DNA from: Streptomyces sp. LUP47B
GTDB lineage: Bacteria > Actinomycetota > Actinomycetes > Streptomycetales > Streptomycetaceae
Direction: 5' to 3'
NCBI RefSeq assembly: GCF_001746295.1
Contig: NZ_MJAH01000033.1
Location: 1 to 61,143, forward strand
Length of the DNA stretch: 61,143 bases
Notes under the pieces: model-generated
Databases searched by the model: none
Seen by the model: the letters and a program-made list of their open reading frames with translations, nothing else
What the model was told of the DNA's origin: nothing
In this document: positions 44,113-53,253 of the stretch, one piece after another
Layout of the letters: each line of letters begins with the position of its first letter
Numbering within the stretch: the first letter of the stretch is position 1
Made by a program: the position numbers and the translations under genes

Positions 44113-45504
44113 TTACTTGGCGAGACGGTCCAGAATCAGCGGGCCGAGGTCCGTCACGTCACCCGCGCCCATGGTGAGAACGAGATCACCGGCCTTCGCC
44201 ATTCCCGCGACCACCGACGCCACGTCCGCCTTGTCGTGGACCGGCGTCACGTCCGCGCCCGCGGCCCGCGCCGCGTCGATGATCAGCTCGCTCGTCACCC
44301 CGGGGATCGGGTCCTCGCGGGCCGGGTAGATGTCCAGGACCAGCGAACCGTCCGCCGCCGCGAGCGCCTCGCCCATCTCCCTGCCGAGCTCCTGCGTCCG
44401 CGAGAACAGATGGGGCTGGAAGACGACCAGGATGCGGGCGTCACCGGCCGCCGCCCGCATGGCCTCCAGGTCCGCCGTCATCTCGGTGGGGTGGTGGGCG
44501 TAGGAGTCGATGACCTGCACCCCGGCCGCCTCGCCCTTGAGCTGCAGGCGCCGCTTGACGCCCGTGTACGCGGCCAGCGCGGGAGCCAGCTCGGCGGCCG
44601 GGACACCGAGCGCGACGCCGGCCGCCAGCGCGGCCACCGCGTTGTGCGCGTAGTGGCGGCCGGGCACGGACACGGTGAAGGTGAGCGGCGAGCCGTCCAG
44701 CTCGACGGTGACCTCGCTCTTCAGCCCCTGCGGGACGACCGACAGCACACGCACGTCGGCGTCCTCGGCGTCGCCGTAGGTCACCACCCTCACGTCACCC
44801 GCGGTGACGCGCCGGGTCAGCTCCCGCGCGCCCTCGTGATCGGCCGAGATCACCAGCGTGCCGCCCTCGGTGACGCGGTCCACGAAGGTCTCGAAGGAGG
44901 CGTAGATCTCGTCCATCGACGCGTAGTTGGCGTGATGGTCGAGCTCGACGTTGAGGACGATCGCGACCTCGGGGGCGTACTTGTGGAAGCTGCGGTCGGA
45001 TTCGTCCGCCTCGGCGACGAAGATCTCGCCCTCGCCGTGCAGGGCGTTCGAGCCGGGCGCGTCCAGGTCGCCGCCGATCGCGTACGACGGCTTCAGGCCC
45101 AGCTCGGACAGGGAGACCGCCAGCATCGAGGTCGTGGTCGTCTTGCCGTGCGTCCCCGCGACCGCGATCGGCCGCAGGCCGTCCATCAGCGAGGCGAGGG
45201 CGTCGGACCGGTGCACCACGGGGATGCCGAGCTCGGCCGCCCGCGCCAGCTCCGGGTTGTCGGCCCGGATCGCCGACGACACGACCACACAGGTGGCGTC
45301 GGACGCCAGGTGTTCCGCCGCGTGCCCGATGTGCACGGTCGCGCCCAGCGCCCGCAGCGCCTCGGCGGTCGGGGACTCCTTGGCGTCACTGCCGGCCACC
45401 TTCGCGCCGCGCTGCGCGAGGATCTTCGCGATCCCCGACATCCCGGCCCCACCGATCCCGATGAAGTGCGGTCGGTCCATGGCGGTAGGAAGGCCGGGGG
45501 CCAT
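44113..45504 (-). CDS. murC: UDP-N-acetylmuramate--L-alanine ligase
   Basis: A 463-residue Mur ligase. Rossmann start HFIGIGGAGMSGIAKILAQR, ATP loop VAGTHGKTTTTSML, YAIGGDLDAPGSNA, and DSYAHHPTEMTADL near the C-terminal domain, all standard for MurC. It adds L-alanine to UDP-MurNAc, the first peptide step of peptidoglycan synthesis. ATG at 45504 has AGGGAG at good spacing. It lies alone among housekeeping genes rather than in the division cluster, as is usual in Streptomyces, and leads into msrB. Confidence 0.97.
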   Translation of the reverse strand: MAPGLPTAMDRPHFIGIGGAGMSGIAKILAQRGAKVAGSDAKESPTAEALRALGATVHIGHAAEHLASDATCVVVSSAIRADNPELARAAELGIPVVHRSDALASLMDGLRPIAVAGTHGKTTTTSMLAVSLSELGLKPSYAIGGDLDAPGSNALHGEGEIFVAEADESDRSFHKYAPEVAIVLNVELDHHANYASMDEIYASFETFVDRVTEGGTLVISADHEGARELTRRVTAGDVRVVTYGDAEDADVRVLSVVPQGLKSEVTVELDGSPLTFTVSVPGRHYAHNAVAALAAGVALGVPAAELAPALAAYTGVKRRLQLKGEAAGVQVIDSYAHHPTEMTADLEAMRAAAGDARILVVFQPHLFSRTQELGREMGEALAAADGSLVLDIYPAREDPIPGVTSELIIDAARAAGADVTPVHDKADVASVVAGMAKAGDLVLTMGAGDVTDLGPLILDRLAK

Positions 45505-45575
45505 GTGGTGTCTCCCTGTGCGTACGGCTACGGCGAAGGCCCCAGCTTATTGCCTACGGCGACCGCGCCCACCGC

Positions 45576-46049
45576 CTACTCCTTGCTGTGGGAGAACAGC
45601 TTCAGCACCGGCACGCCCACCTTGTGCCGCGCTCTCGACGCCCAGTCCCGGTGGAAGAACTCCTCCACGTAGTGGGGATCGGTGAGCACGATCACCTCGT
45701 CCGCGCCGATCTCGTCGACCAGGGACTTCAGCGCGTCCAGGGGGTGGTCCTCGATGAGCCGCCCCTCCGCCTCGCTCCCGGATGCCCTGAGCGCCTGCAG
45801 GGAGACCTCCAGGGCCCGCTCCCCCACGCCCTTCGCGGCCTCACCCTCGGGCGTCTCCCGCTCCCGTACAGCCTCGTCCAGCTCGCCCAGCGCCACGTCG
45901 TCGATGGCCCGCAGCAGGCGGTCGGCCTGATCACCCCGCGGCTGGAGCAGCACATGGAACGCGACCGACTCGTCACCGTGCAAGGTGGTGACGAACTCCA
46001 CGTCTGCGGAGGTCAGGGCCTTCTCGATCATCAAAACGCTTGTGAACAC
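45576..46049 (-). CDS. Universal-stress-like alpha/beta protein
   Basis: A 157-residue protein with alternating hydrophobic strands and amphipathic helices. The C-terminal block IGADEVIVLTDPHYVEEFFH followed by DWASRARHKVGVPVLKLF resembles UspA-fold proteins; I do not recognise a named subfamily. No catalytic motif is seen. The GTG start at 46049 is chosen for AAGGGGA nine nt upstream; an ATG at 46031 lacks a site. It stands alone, 71 bp before the murC start on the same strand, and may share its transcript. Confidence 0.75.
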   Translation of the reverse strand: MFTSVLMIEKALTSADVEFVTTLHGDESVAFHVLLQPRGDQADRLLRAIDDVALGELDEAVRERETPEGEAAKGVGERALEVSLQALRASGSEAEGRLIEDHPLDALKSLVDEIGADEVIVLTDPHYVEEFFHRDWASRARHKVGVPVLKLFSHSKE

Positions 46050-46203
46050 CGGGCGTCCCCTTCTCTGTCCTCTGCGGAAACCATCCTGCCCCGCGATCGC
46101 ACGGGTACTGCCGGATTCAGTGTGCCCGTCGGAAAGCCAAGCGGAACGACAGGTTCCACCGATGGCGACATCAGCGGTACCGGTCGAATCCGCATCCGGG
46201 CGG

Positions 46204-46998
46204 TCAAGCCCTGCGGTACCTGCTGTAGAGGAACCCGTCCTCCTCCAGCAGGGAGTCCAGTGCGAACCGCGCCGGCACCGCCACCGACGGCCCCCCGGCG
46301 ATCCGCTGCGCGTCCCCCGCGGTGAGCATCGGGGACAGGGTCAGACAGAGCTCGTCGAGCACTCCGGCGGCCACCAGCTGGCCGAGCAGCCGGGGGCCGC
46401 CCTCGGTCAGCAGCCGGGTGTGTCCCAGCTCGGCGAGCGCCCGTACCGCGCGCGCGGGGTCCACGCCGACGCCGTCCCCGGCGATCACCACGCGCGCGCC
46501 CGCCTTCTCGGCCGCGGCGATCTTGTCCGGGGCGGCCGCGGCGCCCGTGAGGATCAGCGTGGGCACCAGGGGCGAGGTGTACAGCGGGAGGGAGAAGTCC
46601 AGGTCCAGGCTCGCGGTGACCACCGCGATCGCCGGGACCGGGCCCTGCCCTGCCGCCTCGCGCAGCTCCGCGAACTCGTCCCGCACGCGTGCGGGCCGGT
46701 ACCCCTCCTGGCGGACCGTTTCGGCACCGGCGATCACCACGTCCGCCAGTGCCCGCAGCGTCCCGAAGATCCGCATGTCGGTCGCGGTGGAGATGGGCTG
46801 CGAACGGCCGTCGTGCTGGGCGGCCCCGTCGATCGTGGAGACCATGTTGGCGCGCAGCCACACCTCCGGGGTCGCGGGGCCGGGTCCGAGTTCGGGATAC
46901 GCGTAGGCGGCGGCCAGCTCGGCGAGGCCCCACTCGTGGTCGGCCCCCTGAGGGCTCCGGGTCGCTGTCTCGTCGGTCACAGGGAACAGGCGTCGCAT
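46204..46998 (-). CDS. RibD C-terminal-like pyrimidine reductase
   Basis: A 264-residue protein of the RibD reductase/dihydrofolate-reductase-like fold. VWLRANMVSTIDGAAQHDGR, ADVVIAGAETVRQEGY and LLTEGGPRLLGQLVAAGVLDE are the family blocks (NADPH and ribityl-pyrimidine binding). In this actinobacterial group the deaminase half is missing. A role in riboflavin or deazaflavin-type metabolism, or reduction of an analogue, is likely, but the true substrate is not established here. It is divergent from zapE with only 37 bp between starts, and no clear ribosome-binding site precedes the ATG. Confidence 0.9.
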   Translation of the reverse strand: MRRLFPVTDETATRSPQGADHEWGLAELAAAYAYPELGPGPATPEVWLRANMVSTIDGAAQHDGRSQPISTATDMRIFGTLRALADVVIAGAETVRQEGYRPARVRDEFAELREAAGQGPVPAIAVVTASLDLDFSLPLYTSPLVPTLILTGAAAAPDKIAAAEKAGARVVIAGDGVGVDPARAVRALAELGHTRLLTEGGPRLLGQLVAAGVLDELCLTLSPMLTAGDAQRIAGGPSVAVPARFALDSLLEEDGFLYSRYRRA

Positions 46999-47035
46999 GT
47001 CGTGCAGTGTGGCACGGCCCTTAGCATGGTGAACC

Positions 47036-48154
47036 GTGTCTACTTCCCCCGCCGCGTCCGGGTTCGGCTCCATGGCCGACACCGCCCCGCTCTCCCTGTG
47101 CGACCGTGAGCCGCACGTCCCCGCGGACCGGCTGGTCGCCGAGATGGTGCCGCCGCCGCGGTTCGACTCGGTGCGTTTCGACACGTACATCCCGGACCCG
47201 AACCAGCCCAGCCAGACCGAGGCCGTCCGGGTCCTCGCGGGCTTCGCGGCGGGCCTGTCCGGCGCACACGCGGTCGGCGGCGGCAAGCGCGGCTTCCTCG
47301 GTCTCGGAAAGGCGTTCGGGAAGGGCAAGGAGGCCAAGACCCCGGCAGGCCCGCGCGGCGTCTACCTCGACGGCGGCTACGGCGTCGGCAAGACCCACCT
47401 GCTGGCCTCGCTCTGGCACGCCACCCCCGCCGAACCCTCCCTCAAGGCCTTCGGCACCTTCGTCGAGCTGACCAACCTGGTCGGCGCCCTCGGCTTCCAG
47501 AAGACGGTCCAGACGCTCTCCGGCCACCGCCTCCTGTGCATCGACGAGTTCGAGCTGGACGACCCGGGCGACACGGTCCTGGTCTCCACCCTGCTCGGCA
47601 AGCTGGTCGACGCGGGCGTGGCGCTCGCCGCCACCTCCAACACCTTGCCGGGCAAGCTCGGCGAGGGCCGGTTCGCGGCCGCCGACTTCCTGCGCGAGAT
47701 CCAGGGCCTCGCCGCCCGCTTCCACCCGCTGCGCATCGACGGCGAGGACTACCGCCACCGCGGGCTGCCCGAGGCGCCGGCGCCGTTCGCCGACGAGGAG
47801 GTCCGCAAGGCGGCGTACGCCACCGAGGGCGCCTCGCTCGACGACTTCCCGAGCCTGCTGGCGCATCTCGCCAAGGTCCACCCGAGCCGCTACGGCGCCC
47901 TGACCGACGGCCTGAAGGCGGTGTGCCTCACGGACGTCCAGCCGGTCCCGGACCAGTCGACGGCACTTCGGCTCGTGGTGCTCGCGGACCGCCTCTACGA
48001 CCGCGAGGTGCCGGTGCTGGCCTCCGGGCTGCCCTTCGACCGGCTGTTCAGCGAGGAGATGCTGAACGGCGGCTACCGCAAGAAGTACTTCCGTGCGATA
48101 TCCCGGCTCACCGCGCTGGCGCGGGACGCGAAGGGCCTGGTCGAAGGCGCCTGA
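47036..48154 (+). CDS. zapE: Cell division protein ZapE (AFG1-like ATPase)
   Basis: A 372-residue AFG1/ZapE-family ATPase. Walker A is GGYGVGKTHLLASLWH, Walker B LLCIDEFELDD, and the sensor region AATSNTLPGKLGEGRF is conserved. In other bacteria ZapE interacts with FtsZ; in actinobacteria its role is less clear. The GTG start has no ribosome-binding site, but TAGCAT ends 9 nt before it, suggesting a leaderless mRNA. Residues ~1-40 include a proline-rich start. Confidence 0.95.
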   Translation: MSTSPAASGFGSMADTAPLSLCDREPHVPADRLVAEMVPPPRFDSVRFDTYIPDPNQPSQTEAVRVLAGFAAGLSGAHAVGGGKRGFLGLGKAFGKGKEAKTPAGPRGVYLDGGYGVGKTHLLASLWHATPAEPSLKAFGTFVELTNLVGALGFQKTVQTLSGHRLLCIDEFELDDPGDTVLVSTLLGKLVDAGVALAATSNTLPGKLGEGRFAAADFLREIQGLAARFHPLRIDGEDYRHRGLPEAPAPFADEEVRKAAYATEGASLDDFPSLLAHLAKVHPSRYGALTDGLKAVCLTDVQPVPDQSTALRLVVLADRLYDREVPVLASGLPFDRLFSEEMLNGGYRKKYFRAISRLTALARDAKGLVEGA

Positions 48155-48306
48155 GGCGCTTCTAACGCCTCGAATACGCAAGATCAAGAGCCGGTTCGCG
48201 CCACGACCCGCCGCGCTTCAGCCTCTCTTCAGCCGGAAACGCTAAGTTAACCCAGCAAACAACTTTGCCGGGCTAAGGTGTTTCTTGACCAGTCGTTGAC
48301 CAATGG

Positions 48307-48320
48307 TTGGTCTGGACTAG
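48307..48320. promoter_or_regulatory. DasR dre-like element before small secreted protein gene
   Basis: TTGGTCTGGACTAG resembles the DasR site core TGGTCTAGACCA (10 of 12 positions). Next to it, GACCAA-TGG-TTGGTC forms a perfect 6-bp inverted repeat, and two TTGACC hexamers (48285, 48296) could be -35 elements with TAGAAG (48318) as -10. Confidence 0.4.
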
Positions 48321-48347
48321 AAGTTTGAACTGCCGAGAGGGGGGCGC

Positions 48348-48740
48348 ATGTTCCGAGGTGCGACGGTACGGGCCGCGCTGGCGGTCCTCACCGCCGTCCT
48401 TCTCGCGCTCCCCTTCTTCGCGTCTACCGAGGAATTCGCAACCGCGCACACGGTCCGTCAGACCAAGGCCAAAGCCCAGACCGGAACCACGCTCTCCGGC
48501 AAGGCGGCCCGCGCCGAAGCCTCGGGCAAGCGACACTGCAACCACGTCGGGGACCCGACCGGTCCCCTGCGCACCCGCGACCGGCACCGCGCCGTCGACT
48601 TCGCCCCCGAGGGGCCCGAGCGTCCGCTGTCGGCTCAGGAGCCGGCGGCCGCGCCCGAGCGGGCCGCAACCGGCGATTTCCCCCTGTCGAGACCCTCGAC
48701 AGCCCACGCTCCGGCGGCACTTCAAGTGTTCCGCTGCTGA
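48348..48740 (+). CDS. Small secreted protein, function unknown
   Basis: A 130-residue protein with a clear signal peptide (RGATVRAALAVLTAVLLALP, cleavage near residue 25-35). The mature part is basic then Pro/Ala-rich and disordered, with one internal Cys in KRHCNHVGD and a C-terminal QVFRC. It has a GAGAGGGG ribosome-binding site. I do not recognise the family. The upstream A/T-rich region holds a possible DasR-like site. It lies 102 bp before the carbonic anhydrase gene. Confidence 0.65.
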   Translation: MFRGATVRAALAVLTAVLLALPFFASTEEFATAHTVRQTKAKAQTGTTLSGKAARAEASGKRHCNHVGDPTGPLRTRDRHRAVDFAPEGPERPLSAQEPAAAPERAATGDFPLSRPSTAHAPAALQVFRC

Positions 48741-48769
48741 CGGCAGAGCAGTTCCCCCACCTGTCATGT

Positions 48770-48831
48770 AAGCCGACGCGCACCCCATTGCGCGCCAGGT
48801 AAGCCCGACGCGTCCCCATTGCGCGCCAGGA
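48770..48831 (+). repeat. Tandem 31-bp repeat in leader of carbonic anhydrase gene
   Basis: Two adjacent 31-bp copies, each containing CCCCATTGCGCGCCAGG, differ at a few positions. The second copy runs into the AGGAGG ribosome-binding site of the gene starting at 48843, so the duplication alters the 5' leader directly. Confidence 0.75.
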
Positions 48832-48842
48832 GGAGTCACCAC

Positions 48843-49421
48843 ATGCAGCCCCTCATCGACAACGCCCGTACGTTCGGACAGCGCCCTGAGGAGTTCGCCA
48901 GGCTGGCCGAAGGCCAGTCCCCCCAGGTCCTGTTCATCACCTGCTCGGACTCCAGGGTCGTGCCGGCCCTGATCACCGGGGCCCGCCCGGGCGAGCTCTT
49001 CGAGCTTCGCACCGCGGGCAACATCGTCCCCCCGTACGCCTCCGAGCACCCCACCAGCGAGGCGGCCACCATCGAGTACGCCGTGGAGGTGCTGGGCGTC
49101 CGCGACATCGTGGTCTGCGGACACTCGCACTGCGGTGCCGTCGGCGCCCTGGTGCGCGGCGACGACCTGGACGCCGTACCCGCCGTGCGCGACTGGCTCC
49201 ATCACGCCACCCCCCGTCCCATGGGCGCGGCCGAGGACCCGGCCGTCACCGAGGGCGTGCAGAGCCACGTCCTCGCCCAGGTACTGCGCCTGCGGTCGTA
49301 CCCCTTCATCGACAAGAAGCTGGCGGAAGAACAACTGACCCTGCACGCCTGGTACTACGAGGTGCACACGGGCGCGGTCCGCGTTCACCGCACCGAGTCC
49401 GACGCGTTCGAGGGCCTGTGA
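48843..49421 (+). CDS. Beta-class carbonic anhydrase
   Basis: A 192-residue beta-carbonic anhydrase. The zinc ligands are Cys34 (in CSDSRVV with Asp36/Arg38), His94 and Cys97 in CGHSHCGAVG. It interconverts CO2 and bicarbonate in the cytoplasm. ATG at 48843 has AGGAGG at ideal spacing; a longer frame adds only leader. The stop overlaps the GTG start of a SulP transporter, so the pair likely works together in bicarbonate supply. Confidence 0.96.
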   Translation: MQPLIDNARTFGQRPEEFARLAEGQSPQVLFITCSDSRVVPALITGARPGELFELRTAGNIVPPYASEHPTSEAATIEYAVEVLGVRDIVVCGHSHCGAVGALVRGDDLDAVPAVRDWLHHATPRPMGAAEDPAVTEGVQSHVLAQVLRLRSYPFIDKKLAEEQLTLHAWYYEVHTGAVRVHRTESDAFEGL

Positions 49422-50908
49422 TCGCCGTGATAACCAAATTCCCTCACCTGCGGCAGGACTTCGCCGCCTCCCTGGTCGTCTTCCTTGTCGCGCTCCCGCT
49501 CTGCGTGGGCGTGGCCGTCGCCTCCGGTGTTCCGGCCGAACTCGGCCTGGTCACCGGCATAGTCGGCGGCATCGTCACCGGATTCATGCGGGGCAGCAGC
49601 CTGCAGGTGTCCGGTCCCGCCGCCGGTCTGACCGTTCTGGTCTTCGAGGCGGTGCAGGAGTTCGGGCTGCCCGCCCTCGGTGTGATCGTGCTGGCCGCCG
49701 GACTGATCCAGCTCGCCATGGGCGCCCTGAGGCTGGGGCGCTGGTTCCGGGCGATATCCGTCTCGGTCGTCGAGGGCATGCTGGCCGGCATCGGCCTCGT
49801 GCTCATAGCCGGCCAGTTGTACTCGGCCGCCGGGCTGAAGGCGCCCACCACCGGCATCGACAAGATCCTGGGGCTGCCCGGGGCCGCCGTCGACGCGCTC
49901 GGCAGCACCACGGCGCTCGCCTCGCTCGCCGTCGGGGCGGGCACCGTCGCGGTGCTCGTGCTGTGGAAGAAGCTGCCCAAGAAGGCGCAGACCGTGCCGG
50001 GCGCGCTCGCCGCGGTCCTTCTGGCCACCCTGGTCACCCAGGTCTTCGGCCTGTCGATCGCCACCGTCGAGGTGAACGGCCTGCTGGGCTCCATCCAGCC
50101 GCCCGGGATGGACGCCTTCGGCGAACTGGCCAACCCCGCCATCTTCGGCACGATCATCGCCTTCACCCTGATCGCCTCCGCCGAGAGCCTGTTCAGCGCC
50201 GCCGCGGTGGACCGGCTGCACGACGGCCCGCGCACCGAGTACGACAAGGAGCTCATGGCCCAGGGCGCGGGCAACGCGGTCTGCGGCGCGCTCGGCGCCC
50301 TGCCCATGACCGCGGTGATCGTGCGCAGCTCCGCCAATGTCCAGGCGGGCGCGAGGACCAAGGCCTCCCGGGTCATGCACGGCGTGTGGCTGCTGCTGTT
50401 CGCGGCCCTGCTGCCCTCGACGCTGGCGCTGATCCCGCTGCCCGCGCTCGCCGGCATCCTGGTCCACGCGGGCTTCAAGCTGATCCCCTTCCGGGAGATC
50501 GTGTCGCTGTGGCGGGGCCACCGCGGTGAGGCGCTGATCCTGGTGGTCACGGCGGTCTCGATCGTCGCGGTGAACATGTTCGAGGGCGTCCTGATCGGTC
50601 TGGCCCTGTCGGTCGTCAAGACCGCCTGGGAGGCCTCGCACCTCAAGCTGGAGATCGTCGACAAGGGCGCGGGCCCCATCCAGGCGCATCTGTCGGGCAA
50701 CGCGACCTTCCTTCGGCTGCCGAAGATCCTCGACAGCCTGGAGTCGCTGCCCCAGGACCGGCCCGTGGAGCTGGACCTCTCCGGTCTGCACCACCTGGAC
50801 CACGCCTGCCGTACGGCGCTGGAGAACTGGGCCGAGCGGCACAGCGCGGTCGGCACCGAACCGGTCCGGGTCACCGAGCCCGTGCTGGTGAAGGCCACCG
50901 CTCCGTAG
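49418..50908 (+). CDS. SulP-family bicarbonate/anion transporter
   Basis: A 496-residue SulP transporter with ~11-12 helices. DFAASLVVFLVALPLCVGVA is the family start, and SGPAAGLTVLVFEAVQE and AVLLATLVTQVFGLSIAT are typical. A C-terminal STAS-like region (~405-496: RPVELDLSGLHHLDHACRTA) is present. Coupling by GTGA overlap to a carbonic anhydrase indicates bicarbonate (or sulfate) uptake; BicA-type Na+/bicarbonate transport is the best inference. A perfect hairpin terminator follows. Confidence 0.94.
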   Translation: MIAVITKFPHLRQDFAASLVVFLVALPLCVGVAVASGVPAELGLVTGIVGGIVTGFMRGSSLQVSGPAAGLTVLVFEAVQEFGLPALGVIVLAAGLIQLAMGALRLGRWFRAISVSVVEGMLAGIGLVLIAGQLYSAAGLKAPTTGIDKILGLPGAAVDALGSTTALASLAVGAGTVAVLVLWKKLPKKAQTVPGALAAVLLATLVTQVFGLSIATVEVNGLLGSIQPPGMDAFGELANPAIFGTIIAFTLIASAESLFSAAAVDRLHDGPRTEYDKELMAQGAGNAVCGALGALPMTAVIVRSSANVQAGARTKASRVMHGVWLLLFAALLPSTLALIPLPALAGILVHAGFKLIPFREIVSLWRGHRGEALILVVTAVSIVAVNMFEGVLIGLALSVVKTAWEASHLKLEIVDKGAGPIQAHLSGNATFLRLPKILDSLESLPQDRPVELDLSGLHHLDHACRTALENWAERHSAVGTEPVRVTEPVLVKATAP

Positions 50909-50918
50909 CACTCCCCCG

Positions 50919-50952
50919 CCTGGTCCGGGGCCGATCGTGGCCCCGGACCAGG
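50919..50952 (+). terminator. Perfect 14-bp hairpin terminator after SulP gene
   Basis: CCTGGTCCGGGGCC and GGCCCCGGACCAGG flank a six-base loop with no mismatch, 10 bp after the stop. There is no U-tract, as usual for actinobacteria. Confidence 0.8.
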
Positions 50953-51008
50953 TACCGGGCATATCGTTGCAGGAGCAGACATACGGACCTCTGGACGAGG
51001 AGGTCGGA

Positions 51009-51785
51009 ATGCTCCAGGAACTGTTGACGGCGGCCGTGGCGGCCGGTGCCGCGGGGTTCGTCTACCTCACGGCGGCGGCCCGGGTCGTCAAGCAGTACGA
51101 GCGCGGGGTGGTCTTCCGCCTCGGGCGGCTCGCGGGTGAGGTGCGCGAGCCCGGGTTCACGGTGGTCGTGCCGTTCGTGGACCGGCTGCACAAGGTGAAC
51201 ATGCAGATCGTCACGATGCCGGTGCCGGGCCAGGAGGGCATCACCCGGGACAACGTGACGGTGCGCGTGGACGCGGTCGTCTACTTCCGGGTCGTCGACG
51301 CCGCGAGCGCCCTGGTCAAGGTCGAGGACTACAAGTTCGCCGTCTCCCAGATGGCCCAGACCTCGCTCCGTTCGATCATCGGCAAGAGCGAGCTGGACGA
51401 CCTGCTGTCCAACCGCGAGAAACTCAACGAGGGCCTGGAGCTGATGATCGACAGCCCGGCCGTCGGCTGGGGCGTGCAGGTGGACCGCGTGGAGATCAAG
51501 GACGTGTCGCTGCCGGACGCGATGAAGCGGTCGATGGCCCGGCAGGCCGAGGCCGACCGTGAGCGTCGGGCCCGGATCATCAACGCCGACGCCGAACTCC
51601 AGGCCTCGAAGAAGCTCGCGGAGGCCGCCGAGCAGATGTCGGAGCAGCCCGCCGCGCTCCAGCTCAGGCTGCTGCAGACGGTCGTGGCGGTGGCCGCCGA
51701 GAAGAACTCGACGCTCGTCCTGCCCTTCCCGGTGGAGCTGCTGCGCTTCCTGGAGAGGGCGCAGGAGCGCCCGATCGGCAAGTGA
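51009..51785 (+). CDS. SPFH/band-7 slipin protein
   Basis: A 258-residue slipin. One N-terminal membrane segment (VAAGAAGFVYLTAA) is followed by the band-7 domain: VVKQYERGVVFRLGRLAGEV, FVDRLHKVNMQIVTMPV, QEGITRDNVTVRVDAVVYFR. The later region is a coiled coil (RQAEADRERRARIINADAEL). It scaffolds membrane microdomains. ATG at 51009 has GAGGAGG upstream. No NfeD protease partner is adjacent. Confidence 0.94.
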   Translation: MLQELLTAAVAAGAAGFVYLTAAARVVKQYERGVVFRLGRLAGEVREPGFTVVVPFVDRLHKVNMQIVTMPVPGQEGITRDNVTVRVDAVVYFRVVDAASALVKVEDYKFAVSQMAQTSLRSIIGKSELDDLLSNREKLNEGLELMIDSPAVGWGVQVDRVEIKDVSLPDAMKRSMARQAEADRERRARIINADAELQASKKLAEAAEQMSEQPAALQLRLLQTVVAVAAEKNSTLVLPFPVELLRFLERAQERPIGK

Positions 51786-51885
51786 CGGGCGGGGACACGC
51801 TACGCGCGTGGTTCCCGCGGGCCGACCCAGGTGATAGACACAGCGAAGTCACAGTCCTGTCCGCCAGCAGGAAGGTTGCTCCGCC

Positions 51886-53253
51886 ATGTCCGCAACACGA
51901 CGTCAGGTCCTGGCCCGCTCCGGCGCCTTGGGTGTGGGCATCGCCTTCACCGGCGCCCTCTCCGAGCTCTTCGCCGGCACCGCCGCCGCCCAGTCCCTCG
52001 GCCACACCGGCTACGGCCCCCTCGTCCCGGACCCGAAGGGCCTGCTGGACCTGCCGAAGGGCTTCCGCTACAAGGTCCTGTCCCGCGAGGGCGACCCGCT
52101 CCGCTCCGGCGAGGGCAAGGTCCCCTCCAACCACGACGGCATGACCGCCCTGCCCGGCAGACACGGGCGCGTCCACCTGGTCCGCAACCACGAGAACCGC
52201 CCCACCGCGGCCATCGCCGTCCCCACCGTCGAGGGCCTCACCTACGACCCGGCGGGCAAGGGCGGCTGTACGGCCCTCACGCTGGACTCCCGCAACGACG
52301 TGCTGTCGGAGCGGGTCGCCATCGCCGGCACCGCCGTCAACTGCGCGGGCGGCCACACCCCTTGGGGAACCTGGCTGACCTGCGAGGAGACCGAGGACAA
52401 GGCCGGCACCAACGGCTACACCAAGGACCACGGCTTCATCTTCGAGGTCGACCCCGTCGACCCGCACCGCTCCGGGGCCGTACCGCTGACCGCGATGGGC
52501 CGCTTCCAGCACGAGGCCATCGCGATCGACCCGAAGCGCGGCATCGTCTACGAGACCGAGGACGCCTTCCTCAAGCCCTTCGGCCTCTTCTACCGCTTCC
52601 TGCCCAACCGGCCCGAGGGCGGCCTCGGTTCGCTGCGCGCAGGCGGCCGGCTCCAGGCGATGCGGGTGCCCGGCGTGCCCGACCTGTCCGCGATCCAGGA
52701 GACCGGCGCCTGCTTCGAGGGCATCGAGTGGGTCGACGTACCGGACCCGCTGGCCGGCGAAACGCCCGTCCGGCTCCAGGACTTCGGCCCGAAGGGCATC
52801 ACCCATGCCCAGAAGCTGGAGGGCTGCTACTGGGGCGGGACGAGCGTCTACTTCGTCTCGTCGTTCGCGCACAGCGCCGACGGTTCGGCCGCCGACCACT
52901 TCGGGCAGATCTGGCGCTACGATCCCTCGGCGCGCCGGCTCACCCTGGTGATCGTCTTCGGCCCGGACACCGACGTCCAGCTGCCCGGCGAGTCCCCGGA
53001 CAACATCTGCCTCGCGCCCAGCGGCGGTCTGATGGTGTGCGAGGACGGCAGCGGCGCCCAGCACGTGTTCGGCGTGACGCGGCACGGCGAGGTGTACGCC
53101 ATGGCCCGCGGCCGGCAGAACATCGGTACGCCCGAGGCGCCGGAGTGGGGCGAGTTCGCGGGCGTCACCTTCTCCCCCGACGGGCAGACGATGTACGTCA
53201 ACTGCTACACGCCCGGGACGACCTTCGCGGTGACGGGCCCCTGGCGCCGGTAG
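51886..53253 (+). CDS. PhoX-like (DUF839) alkaline phosphatase family protein
   Basis: A 455-residue exported protein with a Tat-type signal (RRQVLARSGALGVGIAFTGA). The beta-propeller PhoX-type domain shows VRNHENRP, GGHTPWGTWLTCEETEDK, and the iron/calcium-site-like GRFQHEAIAIDP with VYETED. It probably hydrolyses phosphate esters outside the cell, though several DUF839 members are untested. ATG with AGGAAGG. I could not find a clear PHO box (11-bp GTTCACC repeats) upstream. PPK2 follows on the same strand. Confidence 0.9.
   Translation: MSATRRQVLARSGALGVGIAFTGALSELFAGTAAAQSLGHTGYGPLVPDPKGLLDLPKGFRYKVLSREGDPLRSGEGKVPSNHDGMTALPGRHGRVHLVRNHENRPTAAIAVPTVEGLTYDPAGKGGCTALTLDSRNDVLSERVAIAGTAVNCAGGHTPWGTWLTCEETEDKAGTNGYTKDHGFIFEVDPVDPHRSGAVPLTAMGRFQHEAIAIDPKRGIVYETEDAFLKPFGLFYRFLPNRPEGGLGSLRAGGRLQAMRVPGVPDLSAIQETGACFEGIEWVDVPDPLAGETPVRLQDFGPKGITHAQKLEGCYWGGTSVYFVSSFAHSADGSAADHFGQIWRYDPSARRLTLVIVFGPDTDVQLPGESPDNICLAPSGGLMVCEDGSGAQHVFGVTRHGEVYAMARGRQNIGTPEAPEWGEFAGVTFSPDGQTMYVNCYTPGTTFAVTGPWRR

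Noticed and set aside
48307..48320. Confident DasR site
   Set aside because: The dre match is only partial, so it is listed at low confidence rather than as an established operator.
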